A stretch of 64,000 nt of DNA from Shouchella tritolerans (GTDB taxonomy: Bacteria; Bacillota; Bacilli; Bacillales; Bacillaceae_D). Location: contig NZ_JAODPB010000005.1 of assembly GCF_025770735.1 (NCBI RefSeq), positions 186,001 to 250,000 of the forward strand. The letters are read 5' to 3'. Positions within the stretch are counted from its first letter, which is position 1; every line of letters starts with the position of its first letter. The notes under the pieces were generated by a model. It made no database searches. It was given only the letters and a program-made list of their open reading frames with translations, and was not told where the DNA came from. Below are positions 19,802 to 27,429 of this stretch, piece after piece. Position numbers and translations under genes: made by a program.

Positions 19802-20449
19802 TTATGCCTCCAGCTCCATCCACTCTCTCATTGATCTAAAAATGATCCATACAGAAGTTGCACCGGCATCTTGGTGTCCAACTGCACGCTCACCTAGCGA
19901 TTTGGCACGCCCAAAATTTGCTTGATACTCTTTGGTTTTCTCGACCCCTTCAAGGGCCTTTTCTTCAGCCTTTTGCAGCCCTTTTAAAAGAGGAGCATCT
20001 TCATTTTGTTTCAAGGCTTCAACCGCTGGCTGCAAGGCGTCAATCATTGTCTTATCTCCAATTTCCGCTTTGCCTCTCGTTTTAACTCCTTGTAATGCAT
20101 CGGCCATAAGACCTGCCAGAACTTTCGTGCTTAGGTTTTCGGTAGGCTCCAAGTTCTTGAGGCCACCTACAAACATCGTGCCAAAAATAACACCCGATGC
20201 GCCGCCCATTGAGGAAATCATCGACATACCAATCGTTTTAAACACATCATTGATCGTTGCCGGATCCTTTATTTCTAAATTTTCGAGTGCTTTTTTAAAT
20301 CCAGTTTCCATACCAATGCCGTGATCACCGTCGCCAATTGCACTATCAATCTCTGTTAGCAGAGGCTTAGCATTAATCATTTGTTTTCCTACATATTGAA
20401 ACATCAATTTCGTTTGTTCAACTGTAATCGCTTGCATTTGTGTTTGCAA
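19802..20449 (-). CDS. DhaL-type kinase subunit (ADP/ATP-binding), probable L-erythrulose kinase small subunit
   Basis: A helical-bundle DhaL protein (215 residues). The nucleotide/Mg site is clear as LTEIDSAIGDGDHGIGM, where the clustered aspartates bind Mg, with SMGGASGVIFGTMF and KTMIDALQPA downstream. I place the start at TTG 20449 (LQTQMQAITVEQ...), 7 nt after AAAGGAG; the frame is open to 20518 but that part overlaps dhaK. It pairs with DhaK to phosphorylate a dihydroxyacetone-like ketose; here L-erythrulose is the expected substrate. No DhaM phosphodonor gene lies in the cluster, so whether the donor is ATP or the PTS is open. Confidence 0.8.
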   Translation of the reverse strand: MQTQMQAITVEQTKLMFQYVGKQMINAKPLLTEIDSAIGDGDHGIGMETGFKKALENLEIKDPATINDVFKTIGMSMISSMGGASGVIFGTMFVGGLKNLEPTENLSTKVLAGLMADALQGVKTRGKAEIGDKTMIDALQPAVEALKQNEDAPLLKGLQKAEEKALEGVEKTKEYQANFGRAKSLGERAVGHQDAGATSVWIIFRSMREWMELEA

Positions 20450-20465
20450 ATTCTCCACTCCTTTT

Positions 20466-21467
20466 CTAGTTATGCTTACCCCTCTTTGCGTAATAAGGAG
20501 AGTATGCTGGTTGATCAAAATAGTTCTTTAGCTCCTCATCCAATTTCATCATGGAGATAGAGGCGCCGCCCATTTCCTGAGTTGTGCAATAATTATTCAC
20601 ATCCGCATCATGAATAACGATGCCTTTATCCTTCAAAACTTCTTGAACTCGCCGATTCATAACGAAAAGTTCCAGTAACGTCGTGGAACCGAGCCCGTTT
20701 AATAATAAACAAACTTCATCACCTGCTTGGATGTCCGATTCACGCAACAATATTTCAAGCATTTTGTCTACAAGCGCGTCAGCTTCCATTAATTTCGTAC
20801 GTTCTACACCAGGCTCGCCATGAATGCCCATGCCAAATTCAATTTCATCATCCGGAATGGTGAATGTCGGCTTATCTAATCCAGGAATGGTTCCAGGCGA
20901 AAGCGCTACACCAATAGAAAACGTCGAATCACTCGCTTTTTGCGCTACGCGCGCTGTTTCATCTAAAGATAACCCTTCTCGCGAAGCTGCTCCCGCAATT
21001 TTTATAACAAAAACATCCCCAGCAATTCCTCTACGCTCTTCTTTCTTTTCGCTAGGAGCTGAAGCCACATCATCCCGTACAAGCACAGTTCTTGTCTCTA
21101 TCCCGGCTAAATCCGCGAGTTCCGCTGCCATATCAAAATTCAGAATGTCGCCAGAGTAATTGCCATACACATAGAGAACACCTTGGCCTTTATCAAGCGC
21201 TTGCGTGACATCTAAAACCGTATCAGGCGTAGGAGCAGCGAATACATTCCCAATAGCAACACCATCTGCTAACCCATCGCCGACAAAGCCAAGAAATAAA
21301 GGCTCGTGCCCACTCCCTCCTCCAGTAAGAACAGAGACTTTATCTTTTAAATCGCTTACAATAATGCCATTTGCTTCTGTTTTCTTGTAATCAGTGCCAT
21401 ATGAAGCCAAAAACCCTTCGATGACTTGCGGAATAAGTTCTGTAGTTTGATTTAGAATTTTTTTCAT
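20466..21467 (-). CDS. DhaK-type ketose-binding kinase subunit, probable L-erythrulose kinase large subunit
   Basis: A 333-residue DhaK protein that binds the ketose covalently through a histidine. Visible marks are KVSVLTGGGSGHEPLFLGFVG (substrate loop), YVYGNYSGDILNFDMAAEL, and the histidine in EFGMGIHGEPGVERTK that normally forms the hemiaminal with the substrate. It is first in the minus-strand operon behind a near-consensus promoter, 16 nt before dhaL. Dihydroxyacetone is the classical substrate; the adjoining tetrulose-phosphate isomerases argue for L-erythrulose. ATG is preceded by GAGGTGAG with 8 nt spacing. Confidence 0.8.
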   Translation of the reverse strand: MKKILNQTTELIPQVIEGFLASYGTDYKKTEANGIIVSDLKDKVSVLTGGGSGHEPLFLGFVGDGLADGVAIGNVFAAPTPDTVLDVTQALDKGQGVLYVYGNYSGDILNFDMAAELADLAGIETRTVLVRDDVASAPSEKKEERRGIAGDVFVIKIAGAASREGLSLDETARVAQKASDSTFSIGVALSPGTIPGLDKPTFTIPDDEIEFGMGIHGEPGVERTKLMEADALVDKMLEILLRESDIQAGDEVCLLLNGLGSTTLLELFVMNRRVQEVLKDKGIVIHDADVNNYCTTQEMGGASISMMKLDEELKNYFDQPAYSPYYAKRGKHN

Positions 21468-21546
21468 TTCTTGTTCTCACCTCACTAATTATCATCGCGA
21501 AAATTTCGAATACAATCAAATGATTTTGTTTCACTTTTCACTTCAC

Positions 21547-21575
21547 AGTATAAAACCGTTTTATTTTATTGTCAA
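21547..21575 (-). promoter_or_regulatory. Sigma-A promoter of the dhaK-led operon
   Basis: Minus strand TTGACA, 17-nt spacer, TATACT: near consensus, so repression is expected to be the main control. Confidence 0.88.
21550..21564. promoter_or_regulatory. Perfect palindrome inside the dhaK promoter, candidate regulator operator
   Basis: ATAAAAC-C-GTTTTAT is a perfect 15-nt palindrome covering most of the -10 box and the adjoining spacer. A related half (AAATAAAACG) recurs upstream of the transketolase promoter at about 22516-22523. Binding by the DeoR regulator at 21706 is inferred. Confidence 0.5.
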
Positions 21576-21638
21576 TTACACGTTTCACGAAATATCTTGT
21601 TTTTTCTTTTCATTTGTTTTTGAAATAAAGTCTTCCCA

Positions 21639-21667
21639 TTGAATAAATTGCTAAATTCACATACTAT
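21639..21667 (+). promoter_or_regulatory. Sigma-A promoter of the DeoR regulator
   Basis: TTGAAT, 17-nt spacer, TACTAT, about 38 nt before the start codon; divergent from the dhaK promoter. Confidence 0.7.
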
Positions 21668-21705
21668 AGAGACAGCAAATTAATTTTTATTAAGGGAGTT
21701 TTAAG

Positions 21706-22491
21706 ATGGCAAAGTTATTTGTTGCTGAAAGGCGCAATAAAATCATGGAGATCCTTCATAAAGAACAGAGAATTACAGTAAAAGAATTGTCCGAGAAAAT
21801 GTCTGTTTCTGAGGCCACTCTCCGTATTGATCTAAACAAAATGGAGCAGGAAGGCCTGTTAAAACGCACGCACGGCGGCGCAGTTCTAAACGACTTAGTC
21901 GAAAACGAGACAACCTTCTCCGTTCGAGAAAAGCGCAACCGCGATGCAAAATCATTGATCGCTCAAGAAGCACTGTCATTCATTCAAGATGGCTCTTGCA
22001 TTTTACTTGATGCAAGCTCAACAGCACTTGAACTCGCCCGTTTACTTAAGGATGAGTCCATTAAAGTAACGGTGGTAACAAGTGGAATTTACACAGCACT
22101 TGAACTGCGTGACAATCCTGGCATTACCGTTATATTGACGGGGGGCGTACTAAGCCGAGAGTCCAGTTCTTTAGAGGGAATGTTCGGGGCAACCGTTCTT
22201 GATCAAATTAACGTTGATTACATGTTCACGTCTGCAAACGGCTTCTCTTTCGATACAGGGCTAACTGATTTTAATGTTTATGAAATTGATTTGAAAAAGC
22301 GTATGGTTGAGAAATCAAGGTCGGTCATTGCTTTAATTGATAAATCGAAAATTAATAAAATCTCTATCGCTTCATTTGCCAATGTAGACGAGATCCATGC
22401 TTTTATTACAGACCATAAGCCAGATGAGGAGCTTCTTCATCAATTCGAGAAACATAACATCACCTTGATAACCACTTCAAAGGGTGATTAA
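21706..22491 (+). CDS. DeoR-family transcriptional regulator of the carbohydrate cluster
   Basis: A 261-residue DeoR/GlpR-type repressor. The N-terminal winged helix-turn-helix reads RRNKIMEILHKEQRITVKEL then SEKMSVSEATLRIDLNKME with the typical THGGAV linker at about residues 55-60. The C-terminal sugar-phosphate-sensing domain (DeoRC) has DGSCILLDASSTALELA and VILTGGVLSRESSSLEG. These regulators usually respond to a phosphorylated sugar, so L-erythrulose 1-phosphate or a related tetrose phosphate is a reasonable effector. It is divergent from dhaK and precedes the transketolase, so it probably controls both. Start: ATG behind AAGGGAG. Confidence 0.85.
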   Translation: MAKLFVAERRNKIMEILHKEQRITVKELSEKMSVSEATLRIDLNKMEQEGLLKRTHGGAVLNDLVENETTFSVREKRNRDAKSLIAQEALSFIQDGSCILLDASSTALELARLLKDESIKVTVVTSGIYTALELRDNPGITVILTGGVLSRESSSLEGMFGATVLDQINVDYMFTSANGFSFDTGLTDFNVYEIDLKKRMVEKSRSVIALIDKSKINKISIASFANVDEIHAFITDHKPDEELLHQFEKHNITLITTSKGD

Positions 22492-22534
22492 CACAAGAAA
22501 CCAAAAGAAAATGAAATAAAACGATAAAAAATGA

Positions 22535-22564
22535 TTGACTGCCGTGTTTGTTTCTGTGTACATT
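22535..22564 (+). promoter_or_regulatory. Promoter of the cluster transketolase
   Basis: TTGACT, 18-nt spacer, TACATT. The gene therefore has its own transcript start after the deoR stop. Confidence 0.6.
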
Positions 22565-22578
22565 AGAACCAAACGTAC

Positions 22579-22640
22579 AGAAAGGCGGTGAACACTACGT
22601 AACAGTTCGTGCCGTTAGCGGACTGTACACGTAGCGATTT
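22579..22640 (+). promoter_or_regulatory. Hairpin-spaced ribosome binding site of the transketolase
   Basis: The only Shine-Dalgarno-like sequence, AAAGGCGGTGA (22581-22591), lies about 50 nt before the ATG. Between them CTACGT (22595-22600) pairs with ACGTAG (22629-22634), and ACAGTTCG (602-609) with its complement at 619-626, giving a 14-bp stem with one small bulge. Excluding the hairpin leaves about 10 nt between SD and ATG. An in-frame TAG at 22632 rules out an earlier start. Confidence 0.75.
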
Positions 22641-24647
22641 ATGATTGAACAATTAGCTATTAATACCATTCGTACATTATCCATTGACAGCATTGAAAAT
22701 GCACAGTCCGGACACCCTGGACTTCCAATGGGGGCTGCTCCAATTGGCTATCAATTGTTCGCCAAGACAATGAATCATAATCCAGGGAACCCCAATTGGT
22801 TCAATCGCGATCGCTTTATTTTGTCAGCCGGACATGGCTCAGCTCTTCTTTATAGCCTTCTGCATCTATGCGGATATGATGTATCTATCGAAGATTTAAA
22901 GCACTTTCGTAAACTAGATAGCAATACACCTGGTCATCCCGAGTATGGCCACACGCCTGGAGTAGAAGCCACAACCGGACCACTTGGTCAAGGGATTGCC
23001 ATGGCTGTTGGAATGGCCATGGCAGAAAGGCAGCTAGCAGAGACTTACAACAAGGAGAATTTCCCTCTAATTGACCATTACACCTATTCCCTTTGTGGGG
23101 ACGGGGACCTCATGGAAGGAATCTCTTCAGAAGCCGCTTCATTAGCTGGTCATTTGAAACTTGGCAAATTGATCGTTCTTTACGACTCCAACGATATCTC
23201 CTTGGATGGTGAATTAAGTCATTCCTTCTCTGAAGATGTGGGATCCAAATTTATCGCCCAAGGATGGCATGTGGAATATGTAAAAGACGGCAATGATTTG
23301 AAAGCGATTTCCGAGGCGATTGATCGTGCGCAAAAAGATGATCGTCCATCTCTTATAGAGGTAAAAACCATCATTGGATTTGGGTCTCCCAATAAATCAG
23401 GCTCCTCTGCCTCGCATGGAGCGCCACTTGGATCTGAAGAAGTACTTTTGACAAAAGAAGCCTATAAGTGGACATTTGACGAAGACTTCTATGTTCCTAA
23501 AGAAGTACAAGTACACTTTTCTAGAAAGAAAAACGAAGGTGCATTACTAGAAAAGAAGTGGAATGATTTATTTGCTAACTATGAAGCGGAATACCCTGAA
23601 CTTGCAGCACAATTAAAACAAGCGATTCAAGGAAAACTACCGGCAAACTGGTATAAGTCCCTGCCAACTTATGAAATTCATTGTTCCGAAGCCACTCGTG
23701 CTTCCTCTGGAACAGCTTTAAACGCCGCCGCCTCTCAAATACCGCAATTAGTCGGAGGATCAGCTGACCTCGCTTCTTCTAATAAAACGAATTTAAAGGG
23801 CCAAGATATCTTTAATCACTTAAACTATGGAGGTCGCAACATTTGGTTTGGTGTTCGTGAGTTTGCGATGGGTGCTGCCTTAAATGGAATGGCCCTCCAT
23901 GGTGGATTGAAAGTATTTGGTGGTACGTTCTTTGTTTTCTCTGATTATTTACGCCCAGCCGTACGTCTGTCGGCCTTGATGAAATTACCTGTCATTTATG
24001 TACTTACACACGACAGCATTGCCGTTGGAGAAGACGGACCTACGCATCAACCGGTTGAGCATCTTGCTTCGCTACGCGCTATGCCAGGATTGTCTGTCAT
24101 ACGCCCAGGAGATGGAAATGAGACGGTTGCTGCTTGGAGACTCGCTCTTGAAAGTGAGGACACGCCAACTGCCCTTGTCTTATCACGCCAGAATGTACCT
24201 GTTCTATCAAACACTGCAGAACTTGCTTATGAAGGCGTAAAAAAAGGCGGTTACATTGTTTCCGAAGCTTCTAAGGAAGCAGAGCTTATTTTAATCGCCA
24301 CTGGTTCAGAACTACCACTTGCGCTTCAGGCACAGACTCAATTAGAAGCTGCTGGTGTTTCTACTCAAGTCGTAAGCATGCCATCCTGGGACCGTTTCGA
24401 ACAGCAGCCAAAAGCTTACAGACAGTCTGTTCTGCCCCCAACTATCAAAAGTCGCCTTGCCATTGAAATGGGATCTTCCCTAGGGTGGGCTAAATACATT
24501 GGAGACGAAGGAGAGGTTCTTAGCATTGATACGTTCGGCGCCTCGGGAAATGGCGACCTTATTATGAAAACGTATGGATTCACTGTTGAGAATGTCGTGA
24601 ATAAAGCGAAGGCACTTTTGAAAGAGACAGAAACTCTTTCTTCATAA
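22641..24647 (+). CDS. tkt: Transketolase dedicated to the carbohydrate cluster
   Basis: A full-length 668-residue thiamine-diphosphate transketolase transferring two-carbon units between sugar phosphates. Conserved features: His26 in [12 protein letters not shown], His65 in SAGHGSA, GPLGQG at 113-118, the ThDP motif starting GDG at 153-155 and ending YDSN, and in the second half [19 protein letters not shown] and [22 protein letters not shown]. Erythrose 4-phosphate, the predicted end product of the neighbouring pathway, is a natural acceptor, so this copy probably drains it into glycolysis and the pentose phosphate pool. A housekeeping tkt is expected elsewhere. Translation start is unusual (see the hairpin upstream). 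Confidence 0.93.
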   Translation: MIEQLAINTIRTLSIDSIENAQSGHPGLPMGAAPIGYQLFAKTMNHNPGNPNWFNRDRFILSAGHGSALLYSLLHLCGYDVSIEDLKHFRKLDSNTPGHPEYGHTPGVEATTGPLGQGIAMAVGMAMAERQLAETYNKENFPLIDHYTYSLCGDGDLMEGISSEAASLAGHLKLGKLIVLYDSNDISLDGELSHSFSEDVGSKFIAQGWHVEYVKDGNDLKAISEAIDRAQKDDRPSLIEVKTIIGFGSPNKSGSSASHGAPLGSEEVLLTKEAYKWTFDEDFYVPKEVQVHFSRKKNEGALLEKKWNDLFANYEAEYPELAAQLKQAIQGKLPANWYKSLPTYEIHCSEATRASSGTALNAAASQIPQLVGGSADLASSNKTNLKGQDIFNHLNYGGRNIWFGVREFAMGAALNGMALHGGLKVFGGTFFVFSDYLRPAVRLSALMKLPVIYVLTHDSIAVGEDGPTHQPVEHLASLRAMPGLSVIRPGDGNETVAAWRLALESEDTPTALVLSRQNVPVLSNTAELAYEGVKKGGYIVSEASKEAELILIATGSELPLALQAQTQLEAAGVSTQVVSMPSWDRFEQQPKAYRQSVLPPTIKSRLAIEMGSSLGWAKYIGDEGEVLSIDTFGASGNGDLIMKTYGFTVENVVNKAKALLKETETLSS

Positions 24648-24663
24648 TTAAAGTAAGTCCATA

Positions 24664-24696
24664 GAGAAGTCGGGGGTGACTAACCCCCGACTTCTC
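24664..24696 (+). terminator. Terminator after transketolase
   Basis: GAGAAGTCGGGGG / CCCCCGACTTCTC, 13-bp stem, 16 nt past the stop. The T tract is poor (ATACCATCG), but the stem is very strong. Confidence 0.75.
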
Positions 24697-24953
24697 ATAC
24701 CATCGTACTTACCGTTCGGTATACGGCGGTTCAATTAAGTATTACGAAAAATCATACCGGGGGTTTTATTTAAGATTAGACTGTTAGAGATTCTCGTATT
24801 TCTCCATTTGTTAAGGAGCTTAGAGTGGAGGATGGAAAAAGCAACGGTTGAAACGTTTGAACAAATGGTCGGGTAAACCTGCGTGTGTAAAAAATGTGTA
24901 AAACAAAATCAATTTCTAATGTCTTCAATCGTCACCCTTCAAAAATAAAAAAA
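24697..24953. other. Non-coding stretch between the carbohydrate cluster and the tRNA operon
   Basis: Except for short spurious frames I see no gene here. A 15-codon frame (MEKATVETFEQMVG) near 24832-24876 could be the end of a lost gene, but nothing identifies it. Confidence 0.4.
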
Positions 24954-24985
24954 CTCGAAAACGTTGATACACAAGCGTTTACGAG
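24954..24985 (-). terminator. Terminator of the tRNA operon
   Basis: Minus strand CTCG.AAACG...CGTTT.CGAG followed by TTTTTTTATTTTTG, about 40 nt past tRNA-Arg. Confidence 0.85.
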
Positions 24986-25024
24986 ACTTCATTGACAGTA
25001 TAAACTTTTCCTAAAAAGATGTAA

Positions 25025-25101
<77 letters not shown>

Positions 25102-25106
25102 ATGAT

Positions 25107-25180
25107 TGGAGCGGGTGAAGGGAATCGAACCCTCATCATCAGCTTGGAAGGCTGAGGTTTTACCACTAAACTACACCCGC
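25107..25180 (-). tRNA. tRNA-Gly (anticodon TCC)
   Basis: Complete minus-strand tRNA: acceptor GCGGGTG/CACCCGC, D arm TAGTTTAGTGGTAAAAC, anticodon loop CTTCCAA, T loop GTTCGATTC, encoded CCA. Its 5' half (25150-25184 with flank) is duplicated at 25306-25340, immediately downstream of the operon promoter. Confidence 0.97.
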
Positions 25181-25184
25181 ATTT

Positions 25185-25305
25185 TAAATTAAGCTAAATT
25201 TCTTTATTTCGAGCACCGTACTTTATGCCTCTTCCTCTACTCGTCTATTCGATGATGCTTATGCGTCGAGGCAACTCGATGTCTATTCACGGATGTTTCG
25301 CTCGT
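25185..25305 (-). repeat. Insert in the tRNA operon, divergent copy C of the dispersed repeat
   Basis: The 121-nt segment between the intact tRNA-Gly and its duplicated 5' half is not coding. On the minus strand it contains GTGAATAGA, then a CATCGAG-TTGC-CTCGACG stem, then CATAAGCA. Copy D has GTGAATAGA, a GAACGGCCGTTC stem, then CATAAGCA; copy B has GCGAATAGA...CATGAGCA. The outer stem of the other copies is not clear here, so membership is tentative. Confidence 0.45.
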
Positions 25306-25340
25306 GGCTGAGGTTTTACCACTAAACTACACCCGCATTT
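25306..25340 (-). repeat. Duplicated 5' half of tRNA-Gly
   Basis: 35 nt, identical to 25150-25184: the acceptor 5' strand, D arm and start of the anticodon stem (GCGGGTGTAGTTTAGTGG...). It has no 3' half and cannot form a tRNA. Being first after the promoter, it is transcribed. Confidence 0.9.
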
Positions 25341-25417
25341 TTATTACAAGCGATTCCTATTGTTTGATGACCCCATTATGTACATGCAAAGCGCCGCTTA
25401 CAGCAGCGACGCTTATA

Positions 25418-25446
25418 ACTATACAGGACATTGAAAAGATTGTCAA
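25418..25446 (-). promoter_or_regulatory. Strong sigma-A promoter of the tRNA operon
   Basis: Minus strand TTGACA, 17-nt spacer, TATAGT. A GC-rich hairpin (GCGTCGCT...AGCGGCGC) lies just downstream at about 25391-25412. Confidence 0.85.
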
Positions 25447-25469
25447 CCATTGTTTATAAAAACAAGGCT

Positions 25470-25979
25470 TTAAAAAGTGAAGTGCTTGTCCAAGTCTGTT
25501 GCTTTTTTGCCCTCCGTTGTCCAATAGTTGATGTCGACATGTTCGTTTCCGATTGTTAGGCAGCAATATGTGCCTACAGGGTACTGTTTCGGTAGGCGAA
25601 CACTACCAGGATTAATGAGGATGACACCATCCTGCTCTTCTGCCCGGGCAATATGACTATGGCCGTATATAGCGATGCGTGCTCCTTTTTCTTTTGCACG
25701 GTCAATTAGTTTCGCAAGCGTCTGTTTAACGCCATGATGATGGCCATGGGCGATATAAGCGGTTGTTCCTTCCCATTGGCATTCTAGTTCGTTTGGAAAA
25801 GAAGAGAACACATCACAATTGCCAGCAACCACTTTTACCCCGACAAGTTCTGGCGCGTGTTCAGGAAGTTCTGAATCACCAACATGGATGACTTGATCAA
25901 CCTCATTTTCGTGGCGGACCATAATCGCCTTTAGCTGATCGGTCCAGCCATGGCTGTCGCTGATGATAAGAATATTCAT
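25470..25979 (-). CDS. ysnB: YfcE/YsnB-type metallophosphoesterase
   Basis: A 169-residue calcineurin-like phosphoesterase of the YfcE class. Metal ligands sit in ISDSHGW (N-terminus), HVGDSE, VAGNCD, IAHGHHHG and YGHSHIA, the standard five-block order with nothing missing. ATG at 25979 overlaps the rdgB stop as ATGA and has GAGGGAG 10 nt upstream. In B. subtilis ysnB also follows rph and ysnA. The physiological phosphodiester substrate is not known; activity on model phosphodiesters is typical of the family. Confidence 0.9.
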   Translation of the reverse strand: MNILIISDSHGWTDQLKAIMVRHENEVDQVIHVGDSELPEHAPELVGVKVVAGNCDVFSSFPNELECQWEGTTAYIAHGHHHGVKQTLAKLIDRAKEKGARIAIYGHSHIARAEEQDGVILINPGSVRLPKQYPVGTYCCLTIGNEHVDINYWTTEGKKATDLDKHFTF

Positions 25980-26572
25980 TTCGGCCACACTCCCTCGATT
26001 GTTTCTTTTAAGGCTGTGAGGGCACGTGCGCGGTGGCTGAGCTGGTTTTTTGTTTCTGCTGACAGCTCTGCCATTGTTTGTTCGTGGCTAGGCACAAAAA
26101 AGATCGGATCATAACCAAAACCATTCGATCCTATTGGCTTTTCGGTAATGAGGCCTTCGCAAGCTCCTTCGGCAAAAATTGTTTCTTTTCCTGGTTCGGC
26201 CAAAGCAATGACACAAAAGAAGCGGGCGGTACGCTTCTTTGTCGGAACACCGTCAAGCTCTGAAAGGACTTTAGCGATATTGGCTTGGTCGTTCTTTGGT
26301 TCGCCAGAATAGCGAGCAGAGTATACTCCTGGCTTGCCGCCAAGGGCATCGATCAGCAGCCCTGAATCATCGGCAATGACCGGTTTTTGCAAATGGGCGG
26401 CCAGCGTTTCTGCTTTTTTGGCGGCATTCTCATGGAATGTGTCGCCGTCTTCAATAATCTCAGGGACTTCCGGGTAATCGTAAAGTGATTTTACTATGTA
26501 ACGATCAGTAAACAATGTTTGAAAATCGGCAAGTTTGCCTTTGTTTTTTGTTGCCACAACCAATTCGTTCAA
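25976..26572 (-). CDS. rdgB: XTP/dITP diphosphatase (RdgB/HAM1 family)
   Basis: House-cleaning nucleotide pyrophosphatase that removes non-canonical purine nucleotides (dITP, XTP) before they enter DNA or RNA. The 198-residue protein has ATKNKGKLADF (triphosphate contact), the DDSGLLIDALGGKPGVYSARYSG signature with the catalytic acidic residues, and GSNGFGYDPIFFVP near the C-terminus. It is cotranscribed with rph upstream (3-nt gap) and ysnB downstream (4-nt overlap). B. subtilis name ysnA. Confidence 0.95.
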   Translation of the reverse strand: MNELVVATKNKGKLADFQTLFTDRYIVKSLYDYPEVPEIIEDGDTFHENAAKKAETLAAHLQKPVIADDSGLLIDALGGKPGVYSARYSGEPKNDQANIAKVLSELDGVPTKKRTARFFCVIALAEPGKETIFAEGACEGLITEKPIGSNGFGYDPIFFVPSHEQTMAELSAETKNQLSHRARALTALKETIEGVWPK

Positions 26573-26575
26573 TGT

Positions 26576-27328
26576 TCATGTCCCCTTTTTTTCTTCAATC
26601 CAACTAGCCGCCTCACCAAGAAACGGGCGTTGGATGTGAATCAATTGGCCAATGCCCTCTGCAGCGAGGTCAAGGAGCTCATTCAATTCACTGCGTGTAT
26701 AAACGGCTTCTTCTCCACTGCCTTGCACTTCAACAAAATCGCCGGAACCCGTTTGGACGATATTCATATCGACCTTTGCCTGTGAATCCTCGCTATAACA
26801 CAAGTCACACACGGCCCCTTCCCCAGGCAAAATGCCAACGGATATAGCTGCTAAAAAATCAGTAATCAGCCAAGCGCTAATTGTTTTTTCGGCGAGTGCT
26901 TTTTTAACCGCGAGCACAAGCGCCACATAGGCACCTGTAATCGATGCTGTCCGAGTACCGCCATCTGCTTGGATTACGTCGCAGTCAATCCAAATCGTCT
27001 TTTCGCCGAGCTTTTCTAAATCGACAACTGCCCGGAGTGCCCGGCCGATAAGGCGTTGGATTTCCATTGTTCGCCCGCTCAATTTCCCTTTTGCGGCTTC
27101 GCGAATCGTGCGCTGGCCTGTCGCTCGTGGCAGCATCGAATATTCCGCAGCTAGCCACCCTTTATTTTGCCCACGTAAAAATGGGGGGACGCGGTTTTCA
27201 ATGCTTGCTGTACATATCACTTTTGTATCGCCAACAGAAATCAGTACAGACCCTTCGGCATGCTTTGTAAAATGAGGAATGATCTCAACCTCTCTTAGTT
27301 GATTTTGTTTTCGGCCGTCTTGGCGCAT
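26576..27328 (-). CDS. rph: Ribonuclease PH
   Basis: Phosphorolytic 3'-5' exoribonuclease that trims tRNA 3' ends. It has 250 residues, starting [16 protein letters not shown] as in the family. [29 protein letters not shown] carries the RNA-binding arginines, [22 protein letters not shown] the phosphate and metal region. The ATG is preceded by GGAGG. It follows gerM, from which it is separated by a hairpin at 27391-27427, and heads the rph-rdgB-ysnB group. Confidence 0.96.
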   Translation of the reverse strand: MRQDGRKQNQLREVEIIPHFTKHAEGSVLISVGDTKVICTASIENRVPPFLRGQNKGWLAAEYSMLPRATGQRTIREAAKGKLSGRTMEIQRLIGRALRAVVDLEKLGEKTIWIDCDVIQADGGTRTASITGAYVALVLAVKKALAEKTISAWLITDFLAAISVGILPGEGAVCDLCYSEDSQAKVDMNIVQTGSGDFVEVQGSGEEAVYTRSELNELLDLAAEGIGQLIHIQRPFLGEAASWIEEKKGT

Positions 27329-27390
27329 TTGTTTTCCTCCTTAGCAATGGAAAGCCCTCCAAATTGTATCGGCTCTAGTATAACATACCT

Positions 27391-27427
27391 AAACAGGCGC
27401 CTGCATATGCAAGCGCCTTGTCTGTTT
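27391..27427 (-). terminator. Hairpin between gerM and rph
   Basis: AAACAG..AGGCGC..TTGCATATGCA..GGCGCCTGTTT: nested complementarity starting inside the gerM tail. Without a long T tract it may only attenuate read-through into rph. Confidence 0.45.
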
Positions 27428-27429
27428 CA

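Noticed and set aside
22588-22602. Possible leader peptide (GTG AAC ACT ACG TAA) after the transketolase Shine-Dalgarno
   Set aside because: Only four codons with no pathway-related codon run; the hairpin-spaced start explains the same sequence better, although uORF translation cannot be excluded.
24820-24876. Frame ending MEKATVETFEQMVG near the tRNA operon, considered as the tail of a phage integrase
   Set aside because: Too short, no tyrosine-recombinase catalytic residues, and no second attachment site at the tRNA 3' ends.
25150-25340. tRNA direct repeats as attL/attR of an integrated element
   Set aside because: Only 121 nt lie between the repeats, there is no integrase, and the duplicated part is the 5' half rather than the 3' end normally used by integrases.
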